Assembly (NCBI GenBank): GCA_045535095.1
Contig: JAZSKY010000023.1
Span: 1 to 17,945, forward strand
Direction: 5' to 3'
Origin: SIG672 sp045535095
GTDB lineage: Bacteria; Bacillota; Clostridia; Oscillospirales; CAG-272
DNA: 17,945 nt
The translations under genes and the position numbers were made by a program. This document shows, piece after piece, positions 7,029 to 13,863 of this stretch; position 1 is the stretch's first letter; every line of letters begins with the position of its first letter. The notes under the pieces are model-generated. The model was not told where the DNA came from, did not search any database, and was given only the letters and a program-made list of their open reading frames with translations.

Positions 7029-8129
7029 ATGGCTGAAAAACTCAAAATAGGTATTATCGGTTGCGGCGGTATCGCAAACGGTAAGCATCTCCCTGCTCTC
7101 TCCAGACAGAGCGACAAGGCAATTATGGTTGCATTCTGCGATATTATCGAGGAGAAGGCGTTAAGCGCACGTGAAAAGTTCGGAACTCCCGACTGCAAGG
7201 TTTACACCGATTACAGAGAGCTTCTTGCAGACGAGTCTATCGACGTAGTACACGTTCTTACTCCTAACCGCTCGCACAGCGAGATCACTGTTGCCGCTCT
7301 TGAGGCAGGCAAGCACGTTATGTGCGAAAAGCCGATGGCTATCAACTCTATCGAGGCACAGAAGATGCTCGACGCTGCAAAGCGCACCGGCAAAAAGCTC
7401 ACCATCGGTTACCAGAACCGTTGCCGTCAGGACTCCGTATATCTCAAGCAGCTCGTAGATGACGGTATGTTCGGCGACATTTACTACGCAAGAGCGACTG
7501 CACTTCGTCGCCGCGCAGTTCCCACATGGGGCGTATTCCTTAACGAGTACGAGCAGGGCGGCGGTCCTCTTATCGATATCGGAACACACGCACTCGACCT
7601 TACCCTCTATATGCTCAACAACTACAAGCCCAAGTACTGCGTAGGTACCACTTACAGAAAGATCGCCGAGGGCGACCGCGAGCTTCAGGGTAACGACTGG
7701 GGCTACTGGGATCCTCAGAAGTACACCGTTGAGGACTCTGCATTCGGTTTCGTCGTTATGGAAAACGGCGCTACCGTCAACCTTGAATCCTCTTGGGCTA
7801 TCAATATGCTCGACACCCGTGAGGCTGTTACCGCTTTCGCAGGAACTCTCGCAGGCGCTGATATGAACGGCCCCGGCGGAGCACTCCGTATCAACGGTGT
7901 AAAGCACAACGCAAAGTACACCTTCAATCCCGTTCTTGACTCCAAGGGCGCGGCATTCTACAAGGGACACGGCGCTGAGCCTGCGGCTGACCGCGAGGCA
8001 CGTACATGGCTCGAGTCGATCATAAACGACACCGATCCCGTTGTTCTTCCCGAGCAGGCTCTCTGCGTTACGAAGATCCTTGAGGGTATCTACACCTCTG
8101 CAAAGACGGGCGACATCTTCAAATTCTAA
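7029..8129 (+). CDS. Gfo/Idh/MocA family NAD(P)-dependent oxidoreductase
   Basis: This 366-aa protein belongs to a family of sugar, inositol and amino-sugar dehydrogenases. The N-terminal Rossmann domain carries IGIIGCGGIANGKH (7-20). The family motif EKP is at 100-102 (MCEKPMAIN). The C-terminal substrate domain has GGGPLIDIGTHALDL (177-191), whose D183 and H187 match the usual catalytic-site residues. The ATG start has GTGAGG at 7015-7020, eight bases upstream. It stands alone, with its own strong promoter and a hairpin behind it. No sugar transporter or regulator lies nearby, so the substrate cannot be inferred. Its regular codon choice (CTT, GGT, AAG, TTC) suggests high expression. Confidence 0.9.
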   Translation: MAEKLKIGIIGCGGIANGKHLPALSRQSDKAIMVAFCDIIEEKALSAREKFGTPDCKVYTDYRELLADESIDVVHVLTPNRSHSEITVAALEAGKHVMCEKPMAINSIEAQKMLDAAKRTGKKLTIGYQNRCRQDSVYLKQLVDDGMFGDIYYARATALRRRAVPTWGVFLNEYEQGGGPLIDIGTHALDLTLYMLNNYKPKYCVGTTYRKIAEGDRELQGNDWGYWDPQKYTVEDSAFGFVVMENGATVNLESSWAINMLDTREAVTAFAGTLAGADMNGPGGALRINGVKHNAKYTFNPVLDSKGAAFYKGHGAEPAADREARTWLESIINDTDPVVLPEQALCVTKILEGIYTSAKTGDIFKF

Positions 8130-8142
8130 ACAAAACATTTCT

Positions 8143-8166
8143 CAACACCGATTTATTTCGGTGTTG
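8143..8166 (+). terminator. Hairpin after the oxidoreductase gene, probable terminator
   Basis: CAACACCGA (8143-8151) pairs with TCGGTGTTG (8158-8166) around a six-base loop. The following GGTTTTG is only weakly T-rich. Its last three bases also form the start of the larger inverted repeat at 8164-8214, so the two structures compete there. Confidence 0.6.
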
Positions 8167-8214
8167 GGTTTTGTATATTCTGCAAGGAAGCTTTGCAGAA
8201 TATACAAAACCCAA
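8164..8214. repeat. Perfect 22-bp inverted repeat upstream of trpS
   Basis: Bases 8164-8185 (beginning TTGGGTTTTGTATATTC) and 8193-8214 (ending ACAAAACCCAA) are exact reverse complements around the seven-base loop GGAAGCT. The second arm ends 28 bases before the trpS ATG. No T-run follows the 3' arm, so it is not an ordinary terminator. It is not a recognisable T-box leader. Confidence 0.9.
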
Positions 8215-8242
8215 GACAAAACTAAATTCAGGAAGAAATATA

Positions 8243-9247
8243 ATGGAAAACAGCGAAAACAAAAAGGTAATATTCTCGGGAGTACAGCCGAGCGGCGTAC
8301 TCACGATAGGCAACTATCTCGGAGCTATCAAGAACTGGGTATCCCTTGCCGACGAGTACGACTGCATCTACTGCGCGGTAGATATGCACGCGATCACAGT
8401 CCGTCAGGATCCTGCCGAGCTTCGCAGAAGAACGAGAGAGCTTCTCGCGATATACATCGCGGCAGGTATAGATCCCGAAAAAAGCACTCTTTTCGTGCAG
8501 TCACACGTCAGCGCACACGCCGAGCTTGCTTGGATACTCAACTGCTACACTCAGTTCGGTGAGCTTTCGCGTATGACTCAGTTCAAGGACAAGTCTGTAA
8601 AGCACGCCGACAACATCAACGCAGGACTCTTCACCTACCCTACCCTTATGGCGGCAGATATTCTCCTTTATCAGGCGGATCTCGTTCCCGTAGGACAGGA
8701 CCAGAAGCAGCATATCGAGCTTACCCGTGACATAGCAACCCGTTTCAACGGTATTTACGGCGACACCTTCACAGTTCCCGAAGGCTTTATCCCTCCGAGC
8801 GGAGCGAAGATAATGTCCCTCCAGGATCCCACGAAGAAGATGAGCAAATCGGATACGAACGTCAACTCCTTCGTTACCCTTATGGACACAAAGGACGAGA
8901 TCATAAGAAAGTTCAAGAGAGCGGTCACCGACTCTGACACCTCGGTTCGCTTTGCCGAGGGCAAGGAGGGCATCTGCAATCTTATGAACATCTACTCCTG
9001 CTTCACCGGAAAGAGCCACGCCGAGATTGAAAAGGAATTTGAGGGCAGAGGCTACGGAGACTTCAAGCTTGCAGTCGGTGAGGCGGTAGCGGACGGTCTT
9101 GCGCCCATTCAGGAGCGATTTGCAAAGATAATTGCGGACAAGAGCTATCTTGACACGATTATCAAAAACGGCGCAGAGGCGGCGTCCTATCGCGCTATGA
9201 AGACCATGCGCAAGGTTTCCAAGAAGGTTGGATTTATCCCGAGATGA
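8243..9247 (+). CDS. trpS: Tryptophanyl-tRNA synthetase
   Basis: This class I aminoacyl-tRNA synthetase charges tRNA-Trp with tryptophan in the cytosol. The 334-aa protein is of normal length. It shows the HIGH-equivalent TIGN (21-24) within GVQPSGVLTIGNYLGA. KMSKS is at 199-203. The conserved tryptophan-site region includes DMHA (47-50) and VPVGQDQKQHIEL (148-160). I chose the ATG at 8243, with AGGAAG at 8230-8235 seven bases upstream. An in-frame TTG at 8171 falls inside the inverted repeat and would add unrelated residues. Its stop overlaps the next start in ATGA. No T-box is visible; the perfect inverted repeat upstream is the only candidate regulatory structure. Confidence 0.97.
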   Translation: MENSENKKVIFSGVQPSGVLTIGNYLGAIKNWVSLADEYDCIYCAVDMHAITVRQDPAELRRRTRELLAIYIAAGIDPEKSTLFVQSHVSAHAELAWILNCYTQFGELSRMTQFKDKSVKHADNINAGLFTYPTLMAADILLYQADLVPVGQDQKQHIELTRDIATRFNGIYGDTFTVPEGFIPPSGAKIMSLQDPTKKMSKSDTNVNSFVTLMDTKDEIIRKFKRAVTDSDTSVRFAEGKEGICNLMNIYSCFTGKSHAEIEKEFEGRGYGDFKLAVGEAVADGLAPIQERFAKIIADKSYLDTIIKNGAEAASYRAMKTMRKVSKKVGFIPR

Positions 9248-9570
9248 CAGCACTTAAATCTATTGCAGACTTTTTTCTCGCCGAGAGCGGACTTTTCTGG
9301 GGATACACTATAATCCTCACGGTGTTCACCTTCGTCGCATTCGCGCTTGACAAGAACAAGGCAAAGAATAACGCGTGGCGCACGCCGGAAAATACGCTTT
9401 TACTTCTCGCCTTCATCGGAGGCGCTATCGGGGCATTTTTGGGAATGATCCTTTGCAGACACAAGGTCAGAAAAAAGAAATTTTCCATTCCCGTTCCCTT
9501 CCTCGCGCTTGTCCAGACCGCGTTTATCGTATTCGTTTACAGAGAAACGCTTCTTCCCTTTTTATTTTAA
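9244..9570 (+). CDS. DUF1294 family small membrane protein
   Basis: This 108-aa integral membrane protein has no known function. Three hydrophobic segments lie at about 18-35, 51-71 and 82-98. The family pattern is clear: FALDKNKAKNNAWRTPENTL (33-52), then GGAIGAFLGM (59-68) and RHKVRKKKF (72-80). The basic stretches probably face the cytosol. Its ATG overlaps the trpS stop codon (ATGA at 9244-9247), so it is likely translated by coupling from the same transcript. A strong terminator follows. The pairing with trpS implies shared expression but does not reveal a role. Confidence 0.88.
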   Translation: MTALKSIADFFLAESGLFWGYTIILTVFTFVAFALDKNKAKNNAWRTPENTLLLLAFIGGAIGAFLGMILCRHKVRKKKFSIPVPFLALVQTAFIVFVYRETLLPFLF

Positions 9571-9574
9571 ATAA

Positions 9575-9601
9575 AAAACCACCGACTGTGTCGGTGGTTT
9601 T
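9575..9601. terminator. Bidirectional terminator between DUF1294 and spoVM
   Basis: AAAACCACCGAC (9575-9586) pairs perfectly with GTCGGTGGTTTT (9590-9601) around the loop TGT. The arms supply a T-run in each direction, so it can end both the trpS unit (+) and the rsgA-spoVM unit (-). Confidence 0.9.
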
Positions 9602-9614
9602 ATACAAGTTTCAC

Positions 9615-9689
9615 TTATTTATCCATTCTGAATATTTTCTTCAGAATCGGACGCAAAAACCTGGGAGCCTTGATCGTAACTATCTTCAT
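9615..9689 (-). CDS. spoVM: Stage V sporulation protein M (24 aa)
   Basis: SpoVM is a tiny amphipathic helix that marks the curved forespore membrane and recruits SpoIVA for coat assembly. This 24-codon gene begins MKIVTIKAPRFL and continues with a basic, hydrophobic helix ending FRMDK. It parallels the B. subtilis protein (MKFYTIKLPKFL), including proline at position 9, a residue important for its curvature sensing. The ATG at 9689 is preceded on the reverse strand by AAAGGGA (9696-9702), six bases away. It lies 59 bases downstream of rsgA on the same strand; B. subtilis also keeps rsgA (cpgA) and spoVM in one neighbourhood. A terminator follows directly. At this length the call rests on the sequence pattern, start signal and synteny together. 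Confidence 0.9.
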   Translation of the reverse strand: MKIVTIKAPRFLRPILKKIFRMDK

Positions 9690-9748
9690 AATATGTCCCT
9701 TTCCTTTAAGTTTATACACTGCCATATTATGTAGAAAATATCTATCTG

Positions 9749-10690
9749 TTACTGCTTTTTATCCCACGCGTGCTTTTCTTTAAGCACACTGTAAAGAGAA
9801 ACGTAGCTCTCGTGACGGCTTTTTGCGATCTTATTATCACGTATAGCCTCGATTATCGCGCAGCCCTGTTCCTTCGTATGAGTGCATTTTGTGTATCTGC
9901 ACTCGCCGATATAGCTGTCAAACTCTCTGAAGGTGGAGGGCAGATCCTCTTTATCAAAGAAATCAAACCGAACGAAATCGAGCATCGTAAAGCCGGGAGT
10001 GTCAGCGAAAAAGCCCTCTCCCTCGCCGATTATTTCCTTCATCGGGAAAAGCTCGACGTGTCTTGTGGTATGCTTTCCTCTGAGCGTCTTTCGGCTGACG
10101 TCACCCGTCTCGATCTTGAGCGACGGGAAAATTGCGTTCATAAGGGTTGATTTTCCAACGCCCGACGCACCTGCAAAGGCGGATATTTTATCGCACGCGT
10201 TTGTCTTTATAAACTCTGAAATTTTCTCTGCGCCCTTCTGCTCGCCGTTTTCACCGAGCGCGCAGACGAAGGTGTGAAATCCGCTCTTTTCATATATTTC
10301 GCGGATCTTTTCGGCGCTTTCGGAGTCAAGGTCGCTCTTTGTGACAACGATTATCGGCTCGATCTTATTATACTCGGCTATCGCGATCAGCTTATCAGCG
10401 GTCAGAAGATCGACCTCGGGATCTCTCGTCGGAAGTGCGACGAAAAGCATATCGAGATTTGCAAGCGGAGGTCTTATGATGGCGTTTTTGCGCTCGCATA
10501 TCGAGGATATGACGGGATTTCCTGCGTCATCGTAGCCTACTGTGACTACGTCTCCGACGTACGGCTTAACGTCATCGTGACGGAACGATCCTTTAGCGCG
10601 ACAGCTGACTCGCTCAGAGCCGCCCTCAAGCGCTATCTCGTAAAGTCCGCCGAGACCTTTAATTATTCTTCCCCTACAAATGTCAGGCAT
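9749..10690 (-). CDS. rsgA: Ribosome small subunit-dependent GTPase A
   Basis: RsgA (CpgA/YloQ) is a circularly permuted GTPase that acts late in 30S subunit maturation. The 313-aa protein has an N-terminal OB fold (about 1-65). The GTPase motifs then appear in permuted order: G4 TKSD (117-120), G1 GASGVGKS (174-181) and G3 DTPG (230-233). A C-terminal zinc site is formed by C264, C269, H271 and C277 (ECRYTKCTHTKEQGC). The ATG at 10690 has GGAGAA (10696-10701 on the + strand) upstream. It is transcribed away from the methyltransferase gene, with only 45 bases between the two starts. spoVM follows on the same strand, probably on the same transcript. Confidence 0.96.
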   Translation of the reverse strand: MPDICRGRIIKGLGGLYEIALEGGSERVSCRAKGSFRHDDVKPYVGDVVTVGYDDAGNPVISSICERKNAIIRPPLANLDMLFVALPTRDPEVDLLTADKLIAIAEYNKIEPIIVVTKSDLDSESAEKIREIYEKSGFHTFVCALGENGEQKGAEKISEFIKTNACDKISAFAGASGVGKSTLMNAIFPSLKIETGDVSRKTLRGKHTTRHVELFPMKEIIGEGEGFFADTPGFTMLDFVRFDFFDKEDLPSTFREFDSYIGECRYTKCTHTKEQGCAIIEAIRDNKIAKSRHESYVSLYSVLKEKHAWDKKQ

Positions 10691-10735
10691 ATTGATTCTC
10701 CAAATTCTTTATTTTTATAAAAGGACATTATCCAA

Positions 10736-11905
10736 ATGAACGAAAAAGAAAAGCTCATTTCAATTTTTGAGCGCGTTATCGAAGGCAACTGCATGAAAAA
10801 GGCAACCTTCAGCAAGCCTCACGACAAGGAAACAGTGCGCGCTGTCGCGCGCGTTTTCGCCGCGAAGGACGGAAAAAAGTTCGTGCAGGTCGAAACATTC
10901 AAGAAGGATAACAAGGCTCTGCACAAGAATTTTTCGGTCGAGGAAGCACCTGAGGCGCTCGCGTCAATGGCGCTTTGCGACTTTGACCAGACCGCGATCG
11001 TTGGCGCTGTCGGTCAGTGCGATATAAAGATCTCGAAAAAGGGAAAGGTCTTCATTTCGGACAAGATCTCTTATGAGCAAAAAAGCGCTACCGAGAGTCA
11101 CAACCGCGAGAAGAAATATCTTCTCTCTGATGCCGACTTTCTCAAAAAGCTCGGTGTTTGCGGTGAAAACGGAAAGATTCTTGACAAGAAGCAGTCTAAA
11201 TTCAGACAGATAAACCGCTTCGTTGAGCTACTCGATGACGTTTACTCTTCCCTGCCGCAGGACGGCGAGCTGACTGTCTGCGATCTTTGTTGCGGAAAGA
11301 GCTATCTGACCTTCGCCGTTTACTTTTATCTGACCAAATTAAAGGGCAGAAAGATCAAGATGTACGGCGTTGACCTCAAAAAAGACGTTATTGAATACTG
11401 CTCCTGCGTTGCGCGCGAGCTTGGATACGATGATCTTGAATTTATCTGCGCGGATATAAACACGTTCAGCGTCGGACGTCCCGACCTCGTTATATCGCTC
11501 CACGCCTGCGATATTGCGACCGACATAGTTCTCGGCTACGCGATCAAAAACCGCGCGCGTGTGGTACTTTCAACTCCCTGCTGTCACCACGAAATGATGA
11601 ATCAGCTTTCGTGCGACACTCTCGGATTTATATCCGAATATTCTATGCTTCGTCAGAAGCTGTGCGACGCGGCGACCGATTCGCTCCGCTGTCTTATGTT
11701 AAAGTCGAGCGGATACTCGGTTGAGGCTCTTGAGCTTATCGATCCCGAGGACACCCCGAAAAATCTGCTTATCCGCGCTGTTTTCGACAGTAAAATGACA
11801 AAGGAAAAAATGGACTTGTACCGCTCGCAGTATGAGGACGCGGTAAGATTCCTCGGCGTTTCGCCTTATCTTGAGAAAATCGTAAACGAAGGAGAAAAGA
11901 AGTGA
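10736..11905 (+). CDS. Class I SAM-dependent methyltransferase (Methyltransf_32-like)
   Basis: This 389-aa protein probably methylates RNA, though the substrate is unknown. The N-terminal third (about 1-170) is a lineage-type domain with KFRQINRFVELL (155-166) leading into the catalytic fold. SAM-binding motif I is CDLCCGKSYLTF (182-193), and GVD at 211-213 marks the acidic end of beta-2. Later motifs are ADIN (239-242), LVISLHACDIATD (251-263) and LSTPCCHHEM (278-287). The Cys-Cys-His-His cluster and the LHACD motif are typical of the PF13679 family that includes GSTCD- and METTL25-like proteins. The ATG has AGGA about ten bases upstream. The stop overlaps the GTG of the HAD phosphatase gene, so the two are coupled. 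Confidence 0.85.
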   Translation: MNEKEKLISIFERVIEGNCMKKATFSKPHDKETVRAVARVFAAKDGKKFVQVETFKKDNKALHKNFSVEEAPEALASMALCDFDQTAIVGAVGQCDIKISKKGKVFISDKISYEQKSATESHNREKKYLLSDADFLKKLGVCGENGKILDKKQSKFRQINRFVELLDDVYSSLPQDGELTVCDLCCGKSYLTFAVYFYLTKLKGRKIKMYGVDLKKDVIEYCSCVARELGYDDLEFICADINTFSVGRPDLVISLHACDIATDIVLGYAIKNRARVVLSTPCCHHEMMNQLSCDTLGFISEYSMLRQKLCDAATDSLRCLMLKSSGYSVEALELIDPEDTPKNLLIRAVFDSKMTKEKMDLYRSQYEDAVRFLGVSPYLEKIVNEGEKK

Positions 11906-12552
11906 GATACGACTATATTTTATTCGACCTCGACGGCACTATAACCGAGCCTTTTGAGGGAATAACCAAGGCGCTCTCCTATTCGCTTGAAAAATTCGGA
12001 ATAAAGATAGAGGACAGAAACTCTCTCAGGGTCTGCATAGGGCCTCCCCTTTGGGACACCTATACCGAAATGTTCGGTCTTTCCGACGCGGACGCGGACA
12101 AGGCTACCGATTATTACAGAGAATACTACGATAACGGCGGAGCTTTTGACTGCCTTATCTATGACGGCATCGAGGATATGCTGAAAAGACTCCATGAAAG
12201 CCCCTGCAAGGTCCTGCTTGCAACCTCGAAGCCCGAGGTCATGGCAAACATCGTGCTTTCGCATTTCGGACTTGACAAGTATTTTGACATCATCTGCGGA
12301 GCAAGTCTTGACCGAAGCCGCTCGAGCAAGGCGTCGGTCGTTGCGTATGCGCTTGAGCGCGCAGGAGTCACCGACAAATCGCGATGTATTATGATCGGAG
12401 ACCGAAAGTTTGACGTTGAGGGTGCGCGTGAAAACGGACTTTCGACCCTCGGCATAACTCACGGCTACGGAGACAGATCCGAGCTTAAACAGGCTGGCGC
12501 TATACAGATATTCGACGATACCTACTCTCTCTGCGAGTTTCTTTTAAACTAA
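11902..12552 (+). CDS. HAD-family hydrolase, phosphoglycolate phosphatase-like
   Basis: This 216-aa phosphatase has the haloacid dehalogenase fold with a small helical cap (about 15-85). Motif I is FDLDGTIT, with nucleophile D9 and acid D11. Motif II is T108 in LLATSKP, motif III lysine is probably K143, and motif IV is GDRKFD (166-171) with D167 and D171. It is closest in pattern to Gph/PpaX-like enzymes, which hydrolyse phosphoglycolate or pyrophosphate, but the substrate is not readable. The start is GTG at 11902, overlapping the upstream stop (GTGA), with GGAG at 11891-11894. It ends before a strong terminator. The pairing with a methyltransferase has no obvious biochemical logic. Confidence 0.9.
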   Translation: MRYDYILFDLDGTITEPFEGITKALSYSLEKFGIKIEDRNSLRVCIGPPLWDTYTEMFGLSDADADKATDYYREYYDNGGAFDCLIYDGIEDMLKRLHESPCKVLLATSKPEVMANIVLSHFGLDKYFDIICGASLDRSRSSKASVVAYALERAGVTDKSRCIMIGDRKFDVEGARENGLSTLGITHGYGDRSELKQAGAIQIFDDTYSLCEFLLN

Positions 12553-12561
12553 TATTTTAAT

Positions 12562-12594
12562 ATGGGCAGCACCTTTGGTGCTGCCCATTTTTTT
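12562..12594. terminator. Strong terminator after the HAD gene, shared with mscS
   Basis: ATGGGCAGCACC (12562-12573) pairs perfectly with GGTGCTGCCCAT (12577-12588) around TTT, followed by a run of seven T. It lies between convergent genes and may also end mscS transcription, although the T-run on that strand is weak. Confidence 0.9.
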
Positions 12595-12606
12595 ACTTTG
12601 CTCTGA

Positions 12607-13413
12607 TTACTTCTCGATTCGGAAGCTGAGCTGACGGTTTGCAAGCTTGATAGAGTTTGCATTGAACGCCTGTCTTGCACCCTCGTTCATAGCGAAGAAG
12701 GTGTCCCAGTAATTTGCGTTGTCGGTCCAAACTCTGAAGCTTACGTTTATTCCGTCCTCCTCGTAGCCGGTGATCTTGACTACGGGATAGTGCTCGTCAT
12801 CGGTAAGAACGAGAGAATTCGATCTTGCCATAGAGATAAGAAGCTCGGAGATCTTGCTTACGTCTCCGCCCTGCGGAACAACGAAGTCAACGTCAACTCT
12901 GCGTACAGGCTCTACCGAGTAGTTAATTACCTTGTTGCCTGCCGCGATCGAGTTGGGAATGTCAACTCTCTTTCCGTCGGGAGTGATAAGTACGGTATAG
13001 AAAATGTTCATATCGGAAACGGTGCCGTCTGCGCCGTCGATAGAAACGAAATCGCCAACCTTGAAGGGCTTGATTATGAGAAGGATTATTCCGCCTGCGA
13101 TGTTGGAAAGTCCACCCTGAAGTGCAAGACCGATAGTCAAGCTCGCGGTAGTGATTATCGCGATAAGCGAGGTCATCGGTATTCCAAGGATAGACGCGCA
13201 GGTGATAACGAGAATTACCTTGAGAGCAATTCCGAGCGCGCTTCTGAGGAAGGAGCGAACGGTCTTGTCAAGCTTCTGTACCTTCTTTGCCTTGTCGACG
13301 AATCTTATGAGTCTGTTGATGAGCATCCAGCCAACTACAAGTATTGCGCCTGCGCAAAGGAGACGAACGCCTGCGGTTGCAAGATATTCGAGGATCTTAT
13401 TGATAAATGCCAT
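12607..13413 (-). CDS. mscS: Small-conductance mechanosensitive channel MscS
   Basis: MscS opens under membrane tension and releases solutes during hypo-osmotic shock. The 268-aa protein has three membrane helices at about 14-36, 54-76 and 80-112. The third is the pore helix (GLALQGGLSNIAGGI at 95-109), followed by KPFKVGDFV (115-123) at the start of the beta domain. IPNS (152-155) is the usual beta-domain motif, and a mixed alpha/beta C-terminal domain extends to the end. The ATG at 13413 has AAAGGAAA about eight bases upstream on the reverse strand. It has its own promoter but could also be read from the LCP-cupin transcript, as no terminator separates them. Confidence 0.94.
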   Translation of the reverse strand: MAFINKILEYLATAGVRLLCAGAILVVGWMLINRLIRFVDKAKKVQKLDKTVRSFLRSALGIALKVILVITCASILGIPMTSLIAIITTASLTIGLALQGGLSNIAGGIILLIIKPFKVGDFVSIDGADGTVSDMNIFYTVLITPDGKRVDIPNSIAAGNKVINYSVEPVRRVDVDFVVPQGGDVSKISELLISMARSNSLVLTDDEHYPVVKITGYEEDGINVSFRVWTDNANYWDTFFAMNEGARQAFNANSIKLANRQLSFRIEK

Positions 13414-13463
13414 TTTTGAAATTTCCTTTCGTTATTATGAGGTTTTATATTAAAATATACCTT

Positions 13464-13492
13464 ATTTTAACACACAAAATATTTAAAGTCAA
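13464..13492 (-). promoter_or_regulatory. Promoter of mscS
   Basis: On the reverse strand, TTGACT (13492-13487) and TAAAAT (13469-13464) are separated by 17 bases. It lies between the cupin stop and the mscS start in AT-rich DNA. Confidence 0.78.
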
Positions 13493-13512
13493 CTATTTTT
13501 CTATCTTTTTTA

Positions 13513-13854
13513 TCACGCAAGGGTGATATACTCGGAATTTTCTTTCGTTGTGTCGCTGTTTTCAACGACCATAACTATCGCGTCGCGACTGACTACTATA
13601 TGATGCCACTCGCCCTTTTTCACATTGTAAAGTGCGCCCTTTTCCATTTCATAGGAGCTGATGCTCAGGTCCTTATCCGCAACGTAGAGAGTTGCACTAC
13701 CGTCCACTATCATAAAGACTTCGTCTGTGCAGTTATGTCTTTCGAGCATAGAAAATTTCGAGAACTTTTCTCCGTAGGAAAGTATTCCGACCTTCCACGC
13801 ACCGAACTGCGCGCCGACAGTCCAAGACTGTCCGTTCCCCTTGATTATCTCCAC
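13513..13854 (-). CDS. Small single-domain cupin protein
   Basis: This 113-aa protein is a cupin, a small beta-barrel that often binds a metal. The first motif is RHNCTDEVFMIVDGSATLY, with H40 and E45 as likely ligands. The second motif is EMEKGALYNVKKGEWHHIVV, with H84 and H85. Many such proteins are enzymes or sugar-binding sensors; the function cannot be told here. The start is GTG at 13854, with AAGG (13862-13865) seven bases upstream, so its ribosome-binding site overlaps the LCP stop codon. Only nine bases separate the two genes, implying coupled expression. No signal peptide is seen, although its partner is a lipoprotein. Confidence 0.82.
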   Translation of the reverse strand: MEIIKGNGQSWTVGAQFGAWKVGILSYGEKFSKFSMLERHNCTDEVFMIVDGSATLYVADKDLSISSYEMEKGALYNVKKGEWHHIVVSRDAIVMVVENSDTTKENSEYITLA

Positions 13855-13863
13855 TCTGTTACC

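Noticed and set aside
7161..8138. A 325-codon reverse-strand open frame
   Set aside because: It is a shadow of the Gfo/Idh/MocA gene, which has clear motifs on the forward strand.
8130..8242. T-box riboswitch for trpS
   Set aside because: The region is too short and lacks the conserved T-box sequence and an antiterminator/terminator pair. Only the simple inverted repeat is present.
10692..10721. Possible promoter TTGATT - 18 bp - TATAAA for the methyltransferase gene
   Set aside because: Its predicted start would fall after the ribosome-binding site at 10722-10725, so it could not give a normally translated mRNA.
13511..13528. Inverted repeat TATCAC/GTGATA as a terminator of the cupin gene
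   Set aside because: The stem is only six bases. On the cupin strand it is followed by A, not T, so it would not terminate transcription.
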